Shown: positions 8,090 through 14,907 of the stretch, piece after piece | Position numbering within the stretch: the stretch's first letter is position 1 | Layout of the letters: the number at the start of each line of letters is the position of its first letter | From: Micromonospora carbonacea | GTDB taxonomy: Bacteria > Actinomycetota > Actinomycetes > Mycobacteriales > Micromonosporaceae | NCBI RefSeq assembly: GCF_014205165.1 | Contig: NZ_JACHMZ010000001.1 | Coordinates: forward strand, 4,136,501-4,200,500 | Direction: 5' to 3' | Length of the DNA stretch: 64,000 nucleotides | Position numbers and translations under genes: made by a program | The notes under the pieces: model-generated | Databases searched by the model: none | The model's input: the letters and a program-made list of their open reading frames with translations, nothing else | Told to the model about the DNA's origin: nothing

Positions 8090-9034
8090 CTAGAGCGGAA
8101 AGCGGCCCTGCCGCCACTGCCAGTGCCGCCCGGCCGCCAGGTGGTCGACCACCGCGCGCTGGAGCGCGGTGCGGCGCGGCAGCCGGTCCAGCGGCGTGCT
8201 CAGGGTGCGGAACACGAACCGCAGCACCTCGACGTCGGCGTCGAGCCCGTCCGGCTCCTCGTAGGGCTCCAGCGCGAACCTCCGCTGGAACCGCACGATG
8301 TTGGAGCTCTCGGGCAGGTATTCCCGAAGCTGCGGGTCGAGCAGCCACGAGCCGCAGGCGAACGCCCGGTAGCGCTCGTCGGGGAAGTGGCGTGGGAAGA
8401 ACGCCCGGGCCGCGTCGAGCGACGCCGCGACCGCCTCCGGGGTCAACGGCCCCGCGTCGGGGACGTGCAGGCCGATGGCGTCGTCGCCCCGGTGGTGCTG
8501 CAACCGGCCCAGCTCGTAGAGGCCGCCGCGCGCGTGCAGCGTCAGCCAGCTCTGCATGACCGGCCAGCCCTCGCCGTGCATCCGCCGGTCGACCGCGAGG
8601 TTGCGGCCCAGGTCCGCGAGGGTCGTCCAGGACACGGCGTCGGGGATGCCGTGGTCGCGGTGGTAGCCCCGGACGACGCCGACTAGGGCCAGGTACGCGT
8701 AAGCGTAGAGGTGCCGCCAGGCGGGGCCCCGGTCGCGGGGCAGCGCCGGGCCGGGCGACAGCCAGCCGTGGCCCCCGAGGTCGGCGCGGACCAGGGCGAC
8801 GGAGCGGTCGAGCAGCCAGCGCAGCTCGGGTGTCCACAGCGGAGAGTCGGCGTCGGGCCAGCCCGCCATGATCTCGGCGGCGTCGTCCGGGGGCACCGCG
8901 AGCCGGTCGAGGATCGCGGGCGCGTCGGCCCGGGCGGGCAGCGGGGCCGACGGCCGGTCCCCGGCGAGCCGGTGCACGCGCTCGACGTCCTCGACGGGCA
9001 CCCCGAGCCGGGCGGCGATGTCGACGCAGTCCAC
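8090..9034 (-). CDS. Acyltransferase-domain protein of unknown substrate
   Basis: A 314-residue protein resembling the actinobacterial N-acyltransferase-like hypothetical family: WTTLADLGRNLAVDRRMHGEGWPVMQSWLTLHARGGLYELGRLQ, then a C-terminal part with GLHVPDAGPLTPEAV, FPRHFPDERYRAFACGSWLLDPQL, and SSNIVRFQRRF. These blocks are the conserved parts as I recall them; the biochemical activity of the family is not established to my knowledge. No signal peptide or membrane segment. The next gene on the same strand is a small phosphatase, 69 bp upstream. Confidence 0.6.
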   Translation of the reverse strand: MDCVDIAARLGVPVEDVERVHRLAGDRPSAPLPARADAPAILDRLAVPPDDAAEIMAGWPDADSPLWTPELRWLLDRSVALVRADLGGHGWLSPGPALPRDRGPAWRHLYAYAYLALVGVVRGYHRDHGIPDAVSWTTLADLGRNLAVDRRMHGEGWPVMQSWLTLHARGGLYELGRLQHHRGDDAIGLHVPDAGPLTPEAVAASLDAARAFFPRHFPDERYRAFACGSWLLDPQLREYLPESSNIVRFQRRFALEPYEEPDGLDADVEVLRFVFRTLSTPLDRLPRRTALQRAVVDHLAAGRHWQWRQGRFPL

Positions 9035-9103
9035 GCCGACGACGCTACCGGCCGGCGGGCCGCCGCGACAGGCCGCCGACCGCCGGAGCGGGACGCCGGC
9101 CGG

Positions 9104-9556
9104 TCAGCGCCGCGGGCGCGCCGCCGGGTCGAAGCGGGCGACGAAACGCCGCTGCCACGGCGTCTCGACGGCCTGGGGCAGGTAGTGCTCGCGGACGTAG
9201 GCGACGGCCTCGGCCGGGGGGACGCCGTCGAGGATCGCCAGGCACGACAGCCCCGTCCCGGTCCGCCCGAAGCCGCCCCCGCAGGCCAGCTCGACCCGCT
9301 GCGTGCCGGCCCGGTCCAGCGCCTCGCGCAGGGCGGCGGCGAAGTCCGCGCGGTCGGCCGGCAGCCAGAAGTCGCGGCAGCGGACCCACCGGCTGTCCCA
9401 CGGGACCGGCTCCGGCGGTGCACCCACCAGGTAGACCCCGAACTGCGGCTCGGGCCCGTCCGGCAAGGGGTTCCGCAGGCCACGGCCGCGCACCAGCCGC
9501 CCGGACGGCAGTCGCAGCACGCCCGGCGCGCCCGGCCGCCAGCCGGTTCCGGTCAT
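9104..9556 (-). CDS. Small protein-tyrosine-phosphatase-like protein
   Basis: 150 residues. The motif CGGGFGRTG is a complete CX5R(S/T) phosphate loop, and DFWLPADRADFAAALREAL and VAYVREHYLPQAVETPWQRRFV are the flanking helices of a protein-tyrosine or dual-specificity phosphatase fold. The general-acid Asp is not obvious. ATG 9556 is the first start and gives the expected length. It is on the same strand as the LRV-repeat protein upstream (24 bp away) and the acyltransferase-like gene downstream, so it could belong to one transcript. The target is unknown. Confidence 0.75.
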   Translation of the reverse strand: MTGTGWRPGAPGVLRLPSGRLVRGRGLRNPLPDGPEPQFGVYLVGAPPEPVPWDSRWVRCRDFWLPADRADFAAALREALDRAGTQRVELACGGGFGRTGTGLSCLAILDGVPPAEAVAYVREHYLPQAVETPWQRRFVARFDPAARPRR

Positions 9557-9579
9557 CCTGATCCCTCTCGCCGCCGGCG

Positions 9580-10500
9580 TCAGCGCCGGGCGTCGCCGGG
9601 GCGGCCCCGGCCGGCGCGGGCGGTCCGCTGACCGACGCGGGGAGCCTGCACCACCGGGGAGCTCGCGCGCCCGGGGCGGCCGCTCCGCGCCGCGTCGGCG
9701 ACCAGCTCGTCGGGGTCGTCACGGAGCGCCTGCCGGATGTGCGGCGGGACCAGCTCCGACGTCGCCACCGCCATCCGCACCTGCACCGAGCGGTCGTCGA
9801 CCAGGCGTCGCAGGTCCGCCTCGGTCAGCTCGACCGCGAGGACCAACGCGACCCGCACGTCCGCCACCGGGTCCCGGGCGAGCGCGCCACGTTGGGCGGG
9901 GGTGGTCCGCGGGTTGCGGGCCAGCCCCTTGCGGACGCGCGCGGTGCGGTCGGCCATCAGGGCGGTGATCACCTCGGGGTCGTGGGTGTGGGTGGCGAGC
10001 CGTTCCCGCACCTCGGGCGAGATGTCGTCGACCAGCCGCGCGGCCAGCTCGGGCTCCAGCTCGCGCGACTCGGCGAGCAGGCCGCGAAGCTCCTTGTCGT
10101 GGGCCTGCGCCATCACCTCACGAACCGACCCGTCGCAGGCCGGGTTGCCGGCGACGGCCCAGCGGACCCACCGGTCGGCGTCCTTGACCAGTCGCACGAG
10201 GTTGCCGACCGAGGCCGAGGGGTTCCTCGCCACGGCCTCCCGGACCTGACGGTCGTGGTCCCGGGCCAACGGCCGCAGCGCCTGCGCGGGCGCGTCGGCG
10301 CGGCTCGCGACCGCCCTGCGGACCAGCGGCGACGGGTCGGCCGCCAGGTCGATGAGGGCCAGGTGGGGCGTCTCGGGATCCTCGGCGAGGGCGAGCCGCG
10401 CCTCGGCGTCGGCACCGTCCGCGCCGTCCGCGAGAGTGCCCGACCCACTGCGGCGGTGGGACCCGCCGACGTCCCGCTGATCTGCCATGGGCGCCATCAT
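9580..10500 (-). CDS. LRV/HEAT-like repeat protein
   Basis: The protein is built of about nine copies of a 23-25-residue unit of the form ARNPxxxxxxLxxLAxDxDxxVRxAVA, the leucine-rich-repeat-variant (LRV) type of superhelix. A basic, disordered tail rich in Arg, Gly and Pro (about 40 residues) ends it. Such solenoids mediate protein contacts; no enzymatic motif is seen. Several starts are possible: ATG 10500, 10497 or 10488. I chose 10500 without a clear ribosome site. It lies downstream of the ABC-F gene on the same strand but 116 bp away. Confidence 0.75.
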   Translation of the reverse strand: MMAPMADQRDVGGSHRRSGSGTLADGADGADAEARLALAEDPETPHLALIDLAADPSPLVRRAVASRADAPAQALRPLARDHDRQVREAVARNPSASVGNLVRLVKDADRWVRWAVAGNPACDGSVREVMAQAHDKELRGLLAESRELEPELAARLVDDISPEVRERLATHTHDPEVITALMADRTARVRKGLARNPRTTPAQRGALARDPVADVRVALVLAVELTEADLRRLVDDRSVQVRMAVATSELVPPHIRQALRDDPDELVADAARSGRPGRASSPVVQAPRVGQRTARAGRGRPGDARR

Positions 10501-10616
10501 GTCACGGGCCCACGGGGCGGGCCCCGTCCCGGGCGGTGGCCCACCCGGCCGGCCGGACCGGCGCACACCCCCTGGAGCGTCCTAGGACAAAAGGGGTGGC
10601 CGGGTGGGTGCGCCGG

Positions 10617-12248
10617 TCACGACGGCCCGCCCACCTCGGTGAGCCGGCCGCCGGCCAGCCGGAGCCAGCGGTCCACCCCGATCGCGGCCAGGAAACGGTC
10701 GTCGTGGCTGACCACGACGAACGCCCCCCGGTACGACAGGAGCGCGCTCTCCAGCTGCGCCACGCTGGCCAGGTCGAGGTTGTTGGTGGGCTCGTCGAGC
10801 AGCAGCAGCTGCGGCGCCGGCTCGGCGTTCAGGACGCACGCCAGCGTGGCGCGCAGCAGCTCCCCGCCGGACAGCACGCCGACCGGCAGGTGGGCGCGGA
10901 CGCCCCGGAACAGGAAGCGGGCCAGCAGGTTCATCCGGTCCGCCGCGCTGCGCGACGGCGCGAAGACGGCGAGGTTCTCGGCGACCGTCCGGTCCGCGTC
11001 GAGCAGATCGAGGCGCTGCGACAGGTACGCCATCCGGCCCTCCGCCCGCGTGACGGCGCCGGAGACCGGCTCCTGGTGGCCGCCGATCAACCGCAGCAGG
11101 GTGGACTTGCCCGCGCCGTTCGGCCCGACGAGGGCGACCCGTTCGGGGCCGCGGATGTCCAGGCCGACGCCGTCGCCGGCGAAGACCGGACGCCCGTCGT
11201 AGGCCGCCTGGAGGGCCTCGCCGTGGAAGACGGTGCGGCCGGCGGGCACCGTCGTCTCCGGCAGGTCGAGGGCGAGGTCGTCGTCCCGGCGGGCAGCCGT
11301 GCTCGCCTGGTCCAGCCGGGCCTGCGCCGCGCCGAGGCGCGCGGCGTGCACGTCGTGGGACCGGGCCGCCGACACCTGCGCGTCGCGCTTGAGGTTGCCG
11401 GCGACGATCCGGGCCAGCCCGGCGTCGGCGAGGTTACGCGCGGCGGTGGACGCGCGGCGGGCGGCCCGCTCGCGGGCCTGCTGGAGCTCGCGCTTCTGCC
11501 GCCTGACGTCCTGCGCGGCCTGCCGCACCTGCCGCTCGGCGACCTCCCGCTCGGCCCGCACCGCCTGCTCGTACTCGGCATGGTTGCCGCCGTACCAGCG
11601 GATCTCGCCGTGGTCGAGGGCGGCGATGCGGTCCATCTCGTCCAGCAGCGCCCGGTCGTGGCTGACCACGAGCAGGCAGCCGGTCCAGGAACGGAGCACG
11701 GCGGTCAGCCGCGCCCGCGCCGCGCCGTCGAGGTTGTTGGTCGGCTCGTCCAGCAGGAGCACGTCGGGCCGCTTGAGCAACTGGGCGGCGAGGCCGAGGG
11801 ACACCACCTCGCCGCCGCTGAGGGTGTCGAGCCGGCGGTCCAACGCGACGTCGGTCAGCCCGAGGCGGTCGAGTTCGGCGCGGGCCCGTTCCTCGACGTC
11901 CCAGTCGTCGCCGACGGCGGTGAAGTGCTCCTCGGCGGCGTCGCCGGCCTCGATGGCGTGCAGCGCGGCGACGACCCGGTCGACCCCGAGCACCCGGGCG
12001 ACCGTCTCCCGCCGGGCGAAGGGCAGGTGCTGGGGCAGGTAGCCCAGTGGCCCCTCGACGGTGATGCTGCCGCCGGTGGGCCGAAGCTCGCCGGCGACGA
12101 GCCGCAACAGGGTCGACTTGCCGGCGCCGTTGGGCGCGACCAGGCCGGTGCGGCCGCCGGGCACGGCGAACGACAGGTCCCGGAAGAGGGGCGTGCCGTC
12201 CGGCCAGGAAAAGGACAGGGCGGAGCTGACGACATGACTGTCGGACAT
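10617..12248 (-). CDS. ABC-F family ATPase, probable ribosome-protection factor
   Basis: 543 residues with two ABC ATPase domains and no membrane segments. Domain 1 has Walker A APNGAGKST (about residues 38-46), signature LSGGE and Walker B VLLLDEPTNNLD; domain 2 has VGPNGAGKST, LSGGE and LLLLDEPTNNLD. Between them is a charged, helical linker of about 100 residues (REVAERQVRQAAQDVRRQKRELQQ...), the part that reaches into the ribosome in ABC-F proteins. ATG 12248 has GAGG 6 nt upstream. The long untranslated leader contains a nine-codon peptide with a good ribosome site and two hairpins, as in attenuator-controlled antibiotic-resistance ABC-F genes. The antibiotic class is not predictable. 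Confidence 0.85.
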   Translation of the reverse strand: MSDSHVVSSALSFSWPDGTPLFRDLSFAVPGGRTGLVAPNGAGKSTLLRLVAGELRPTGGSITVEGPLGYLPQHLPFARRETVARVLGVDRVVAALHAIEAGDAAEEHFTAVGDDWDVEERARAELDRLGLTDVALDRRLDTLSGGEVVSLGLAAQLLKRPDVLLLDEPTNNLDGAARARLTAVLRSWTGCLLVVSHDRALLDEMDRIAALDHGEIRWYGGNHAEYEQAVRAEREVAERQVRQAAQDVRRQKRELQQARERAARRASTAARNLADAGLARIVAGNLKRDAQVSAARSHDVHAARLGAAQARLDQASTAARRDDDLALDLPETTVPAGRTVFHGEALQAAYDGRPVFAGDGVGLDIRGPERVALVGPNGAGKSTLLRLIGGHQEPVSGAVTRAEGRMAYLSQRLDLLDADRTVAENLAVFAPSRSAADRMNLLARFLFRGVRAHLPVGVLSGGELLRATLACVLNAEPAPQLLLLDEPTNNLDLASVAQLESALLSYRGAFVVVSHDDRFLAAIGVDRWLRLAGGRLTEVGGPS

Positions 12249-12283
12249 GGGGAACCTCAGCAGACAGGTGATCCGGGCGCGCA

Positions 12284-12378
12284 CACGCCGCCCGGCGTGA
12301 GCAGGGCACGACGACATGGGCGACGCGACGGCACGGGTCGTGCTCCGTCGGTCACCGCTCCGGGGCGCTCACCCGGAG
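12284..12378 (-). promoter_or_regulatory. Leader RNA hairpins upstream of ABC-F, possible attenuator
   Basis: Two RNA hairpins can be drawn in the leader. CTCCGGG/CCCGGAG (12378-12372 with 12364-12358) has a 7-nt loop and covers the last codons and stop of the nine-codon leader peptide. CACGCCG/CGGCGTG (12299-12284) lies 36 bp before the ABC-F start. A TATCCT box just upstream (about 12430) is a plausible -10. There is no clear U-run, so termination versus translational blocking cannot be decided. Confidence 0.5.
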
Positions 12379-12398
12379 ATGTCGTCGTCACCTGCCAC
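12369..12398 (-). CDS. Leader peptide of the ABC-F gene (9 codons)
   Basis: GTG at 12398 follows AGGAG with a 6-nt gap and opens a reading frame MAGDDDISG ending in TGA at 12369-12371. The last three codons and the stop sit inside a hairpin stem. A ribosome stalled on this peptide would hold that stem open. Short translated leaders of this type control several ABC-F and erm genes by ribosome-mediated attenuation; here the evidence is positional only. Confidence 0.5.
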   Translation of the reverse strand: MAGDDDISG

Positions 12399-12473
12399 GT
12401 CGTGCTCCTGTCCCGTCGGCTGGAGCCAGGATAGCCCACCGGGCCGTCGTCGCCCGGCGTCGGGGAATCCGGC

Positions 12474-13268
12474 TCAGGCCGCGCCGCGTCGGCCCGCGGC
12501 GCGGCCGCTGACCTGGATGAAGTGGAAGCCGTTCACGATCACCCGGGGATCGCCGAGCGCCTCGATCGCCGCCCCCTGGTCCGCTTCGGTCAGGCCCTGC
12601 GCCAGCAGCGCGGGCCGCAGTTGCGGGATGCTGGCGCGCAGCAGCCGGCAGCCCGGACCGCCGCCGCGCCAACTGCCTCCCCGCACCCGGAAGGCCACCT
12701 CGGCGAGGCCCGCCGCGACGAAGGCCGCAGGCGCCCGCTGGGGCCACGCGAGGTCGTAGCCGGCGGCCACGAGGGCCGCCGTGTGGGCCGCCAGGTAGCG
12801 GGTCAGCACGTCGGCGGTCGCCTCCTCCGGCGCGTACGTCACGAAGTTCCCGGGCGCGGGCGCGAACTCCCCGACGAGCAGCACGCCGCCGTCCGCCACG
12901 GCCGCGACCAGCCGCCGCAGGGCCTCCTCACGTCCGGGCAGGTGGCCGAGCAGCAGGCGGGCATGGACGAGGTCGAAGAGGCCCGGCGGCTCGTCGACGA
13001 CGATGTCGTGTCGGCGGACGGTCAGGCGCGCACGGGCCGGGATGTGCTGCGGCGCGATGTCCGTGGCGACCACCTCGGCGGCCCGTTCGGCCAGCCACGC
13101 GGCGATGCTTCCCGCGCCGGCGGCCACCTCGAGGCAGCGCTTGCCGTCCAGTTCGGTCAGCTCCCCGATCAGCTCACGGGTCGACCCGTCCAGCAGGTCG
13201 GCCAGCGCGTCGTGGTGGCTGACGGCCTGTTCACTCGCGTTGTCGAACGCATAGCCCTTCGTGCTCAT
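12474..13268 (-). CDS. Class I SAM-dependent methyltransferase
   Basis: 264 residues. Motif I is CLEVAAGAGSIAAWLAERA (SAM-binding loop), followed by VVATDIAP (acidic residue holding the ribose), then FDLVHARLLLGHLPGREEALRRLVAAVADGGVLLVGEF, the motif IV-VI region of small-molecule methyltransferases. ATG 13268 gives MSTKGYAFDNASEQAVSHHDALADLLDGST, the usual beginning of this family. It is about 220 bp upstream of the ABC-F leader, same strand, and downstream of the LacI gene. Substrate unknown; pairing with an ABC-F gene suggests, but does not show, a link to antibiotics. Confidence 0.8.
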   Translation of the reverse strand: MSTKGYAFDNASEQAVSHHDALADLLDGSTRELIGELTELDGKRCLEVAAGAGSIAAWLAERAAEVVATDIAPQHIPARARLTVRRHDIVVDEPPGLFDLVHARLLLGHLPGREEALRRLVAAVADGGVLLVGEFAPAPGNFVTYAPEEATADVLTRYLAAHTAALVAAGYDLAWPQRAPAAFVAAGLAEVAFRVRGGSWRGGGPGCRLLRASIPQLRPALLAQGLTEADQGAAIEALGDPRVIVNGFHFIQVSGRAAGRRGAA

Positions 13269-13393
13269 CCCGCCATCGTGCCCCGTGGCGGTGACGAGGA
13301 AGTGACGCGCCTCCCGCCGGACGGCCGGGCCACCCCTGCGCCAGCCGCGCAGCCGGTCCGGCGGGCCGGGACCTGTCGCGGCCCGGGGCCACG

Positions 13394-14446
13394 TCAGCTC
13401 GCCGGGGGCGCGGTGCTGCGGCGGACCGTGAGGGTCGTCGCCAGCTCCAGTCGCACCTGGGCGCTGCGTTCCCCCCGCCCGAGGGCGAGCGCCAGCTCGG
13501 TGGCGGTGACGGCCATCTCGACCAGCGGCTGGTGGACGGTGGTCAGCGGGGGGTCGAGCAGCGCGGCCAGCGGCAGGTCGTCGAAGCCCACCACGCTGAG
13601 GTCGGCGGGGATCCGCAGCCCGCGCTCCCGCGCGGCCTGGTAGACGCCGAGGGCCTGTTGATCGTTGCAGGCGAAGATCGCCGTGGGCCGGTCGGGCCGC
13701 GCCAGCAGGTCGAGCGCGGCGGACCTGCCGTCGGCGAGGTTCAACCCGGTGTGGACGACCATGCCGGGCCGGACCGGCAGGCCGGACGCGTCGAGGGCGG
13801 CGCGGTAGCCGTCGAGCCGGGCCCGGCAGCACAGGATGTCCCGGGGGCCCCCGATCATCGCGATGCGCCGGTGGCCCAGCTCGATCAGGTGGCGGGTGGC
13901 GGACCGGCCGCCGGCCCAGTTCGTCGCGCCGACGAACGGGACGTCGTCGGGCAGCTCGGTGGTGGGGTCGAAGACCACGAACGGGATGCCACGGGCGCGT
14001 AGCTGGTCGTGCTGCTCCTCGTCGAGCTGGGCCACCACCACCAGGCAGTCCGGTCGGCGGGCGAGGGTGTCGTCGATCCAGTACCGGATGGCGTTGCGCT
14101 GCGGGCCGAACTCGGTCAGCACGACCCCGACCCGCTGCTTGCGGGCCGCCCGCTCGACGCCGCGGATGATCTGCAGGCCCCACATGTCCTCGATCTCGTC
14201 GAAGACGAGCTCCATCATGTTGCTGCGGGTGGCCGGCGCCGACCGACGGTAGCCGTGCTCGCTGAGGGCGGCCTCCACCCGGGCCCGGGTGTCGGCGGCG
14301 ACGCCGGACCTGCCGTTGATCACCTTGGACACGGTCGGGATGGACACTCCCGCCGATCGGGCGATGACGGCGATCGTCACCGGCCTGGTCGGGTCGGCGG
14401 CCGGCCCCGCCCCGGCGACCGGCTCGCCCGACTCGGCGTGCGTCAA
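13394..14446 (-). CDS. LacI-family transcriptional repressor, probably of cellulase expression
   Basis: 350 residues: N-terminal LacI HTH (VTIAVIARSAGVSIPTVSKVINGRSGVAADTRARVEAAL) then a periplasmic-binding-like sugar sensor ending VGFDDLPLAALLDPPLTTVHQPL. TTG 14446 is chosen as start: AGGAGGAGG lies 5 nt upstream and there is no ATG or GTG nearby. It is divergent from a secreted GH5 endoglucanase. Two perfect GAAA-N-TTTC dyads lie between the genes, one at the predicted transcription start of the cellulase, so repression relieved by a cello- or xylo-oligosaccharide and autoregulation are likely. Confidence 0.88.
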   Translation of the reverse strand: MTHAESGEPVAGAGPAADPTRPVTIAVIARSAGVSIPTVSKVINGRSGVAADTRARVEAALSEHGYRRSAPATRSNMMELVFDEIEDMWGLQIIRGVERAARKQRVGVVLTEFGPQRNAIRYWIDDTLARRPDCLVVVAQLDEEQHDQLRARGIPFVVFDPTTELPDDVPFVGATNWAGGRSATRHLIELGHRRIAMIGGPRDILCCRARLDGYRAALDASGLPVRPGMVVHTGLNLADGRSAALDLLARPDRPTAIFACNDQQALGVYQAARERGLRIPADLSVVGFDDLPLAALLDPPLTTVHQPLVEMAVTATELALALGRGERSAQVRLELATTLTVRRSTAPPAS

Positions 14447-14590
14447 CCCGGCCTCCTCCTGCGCGCTTCCGCGCCGGCCGCACGCCGCGCCCGTCCCGGC
14501 CGCGTGGCGGGCCACCAGCGTCGTTCCGGGCGCAAGGATAGCCGTTCCGTCGTCGCGCGGTGGGTGCCGAGGGCATTGCGGGACCGCAGC

Positions 14591-14601
14591 GGAAAGTTTC
14601 C
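14591..14601. promoter_or_regulatory. LacI-type operator 1 (GGAAAGTTTCC)
   Basis: GGAAAGTTTCC is a perfect 5-1-5 palindrome. It lies about 50 bp upstream of the likely LacI -10 box and 145 bp upstream of its TTG start, so it probably serves autoregulation or looping with operator 2, 140 bp away. Confidence 0.65.
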
Positions 14602-14696
14602 AAGGTGGATCATGGCGCGTCGGGGCGCCGTCCCGCCTGGCAGGGAGTCTGCGAGGCCGTCCCGCGGCACCCTCGCACCCCCCGAGGGGAGCTTCA

Positions 14697-14725
14697 TTGA
14701 CGCGCATCAGCGCGTGCCGTACGGT
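14697..14725 (+). promoter_or_regulatory. Endoglucanase promoter (TTGACG, 17 bp, TACGGT)
   Basis: TTGACG at 14697-14702 and TACGGT at 14720-14725 are separated by 17 bp. Both match housekeeping actinobacterial boxes. Transcription would begin near 14732, inside operator 2. Confidence 0.7.
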
Positions 14726-14730
14726 CGGAC

Positions 14731-14743
14731 CGGAAACTTTCGG
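14731..14743. promoter_or_regulatory. LacI-type operator 2 at the endoglucanase transcription start
   Basis: CGGAAACTTTCGG contains the perfect GAAA-C-TTTC core shared with operator 1. It starts 5 bp after the -10 box, the classic place for a repressor that blocks initiation. Confidence 0.7.
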
Positions 14744-14907
14744 CCTTGATGGTCCGATCGTTTCCATTCGGGAGCCTTGAAGGTCGCGGCGGACGCCTGG
14801 GCAGCGTCCGCACCCTCCGCATTCCCCGGTCGCGCGGCCGGGCGGCGACGTCCACCGGCGCGCCCCGCGTACCCCCTCACACGCGCCACCATGGCGAGGA
14901 GTCCCTG

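Larger units (their letters stand above)
14447..14907. promoter_or_regulatory. 461-bp divergent control region of LacI regulator and endoglucanase
   Basis: No gene is seen here. It holds the LacI ribosome site (AGGAGGAGG at 14460-14452), a TATCCT -10 candidate for LacI (14540-14535, minus strand), two LacI-type dyads, a strong sigma-70-type promoter for the cellulase (14697-14725), and the cellulase ribosome site (GAGGA 7 nt before ATG 14908). The predicted cellulase leader is about 175 nt. Confidence 0.65.

Noticed and set aside
10579..10588. GTCCTAGGAC palindrome between ABC-F and LRV genes
   Set aside because: A 10-bp palindrome is symmetric, but it occurs once, has no second copy or clear promoter around it, and could be chance.
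10589..10616. T-rich piece after the ABC-F stop as a terminator
   Set aside because: TTTTG is present on the minus strand but I cannot draw a stable hairpin before it.
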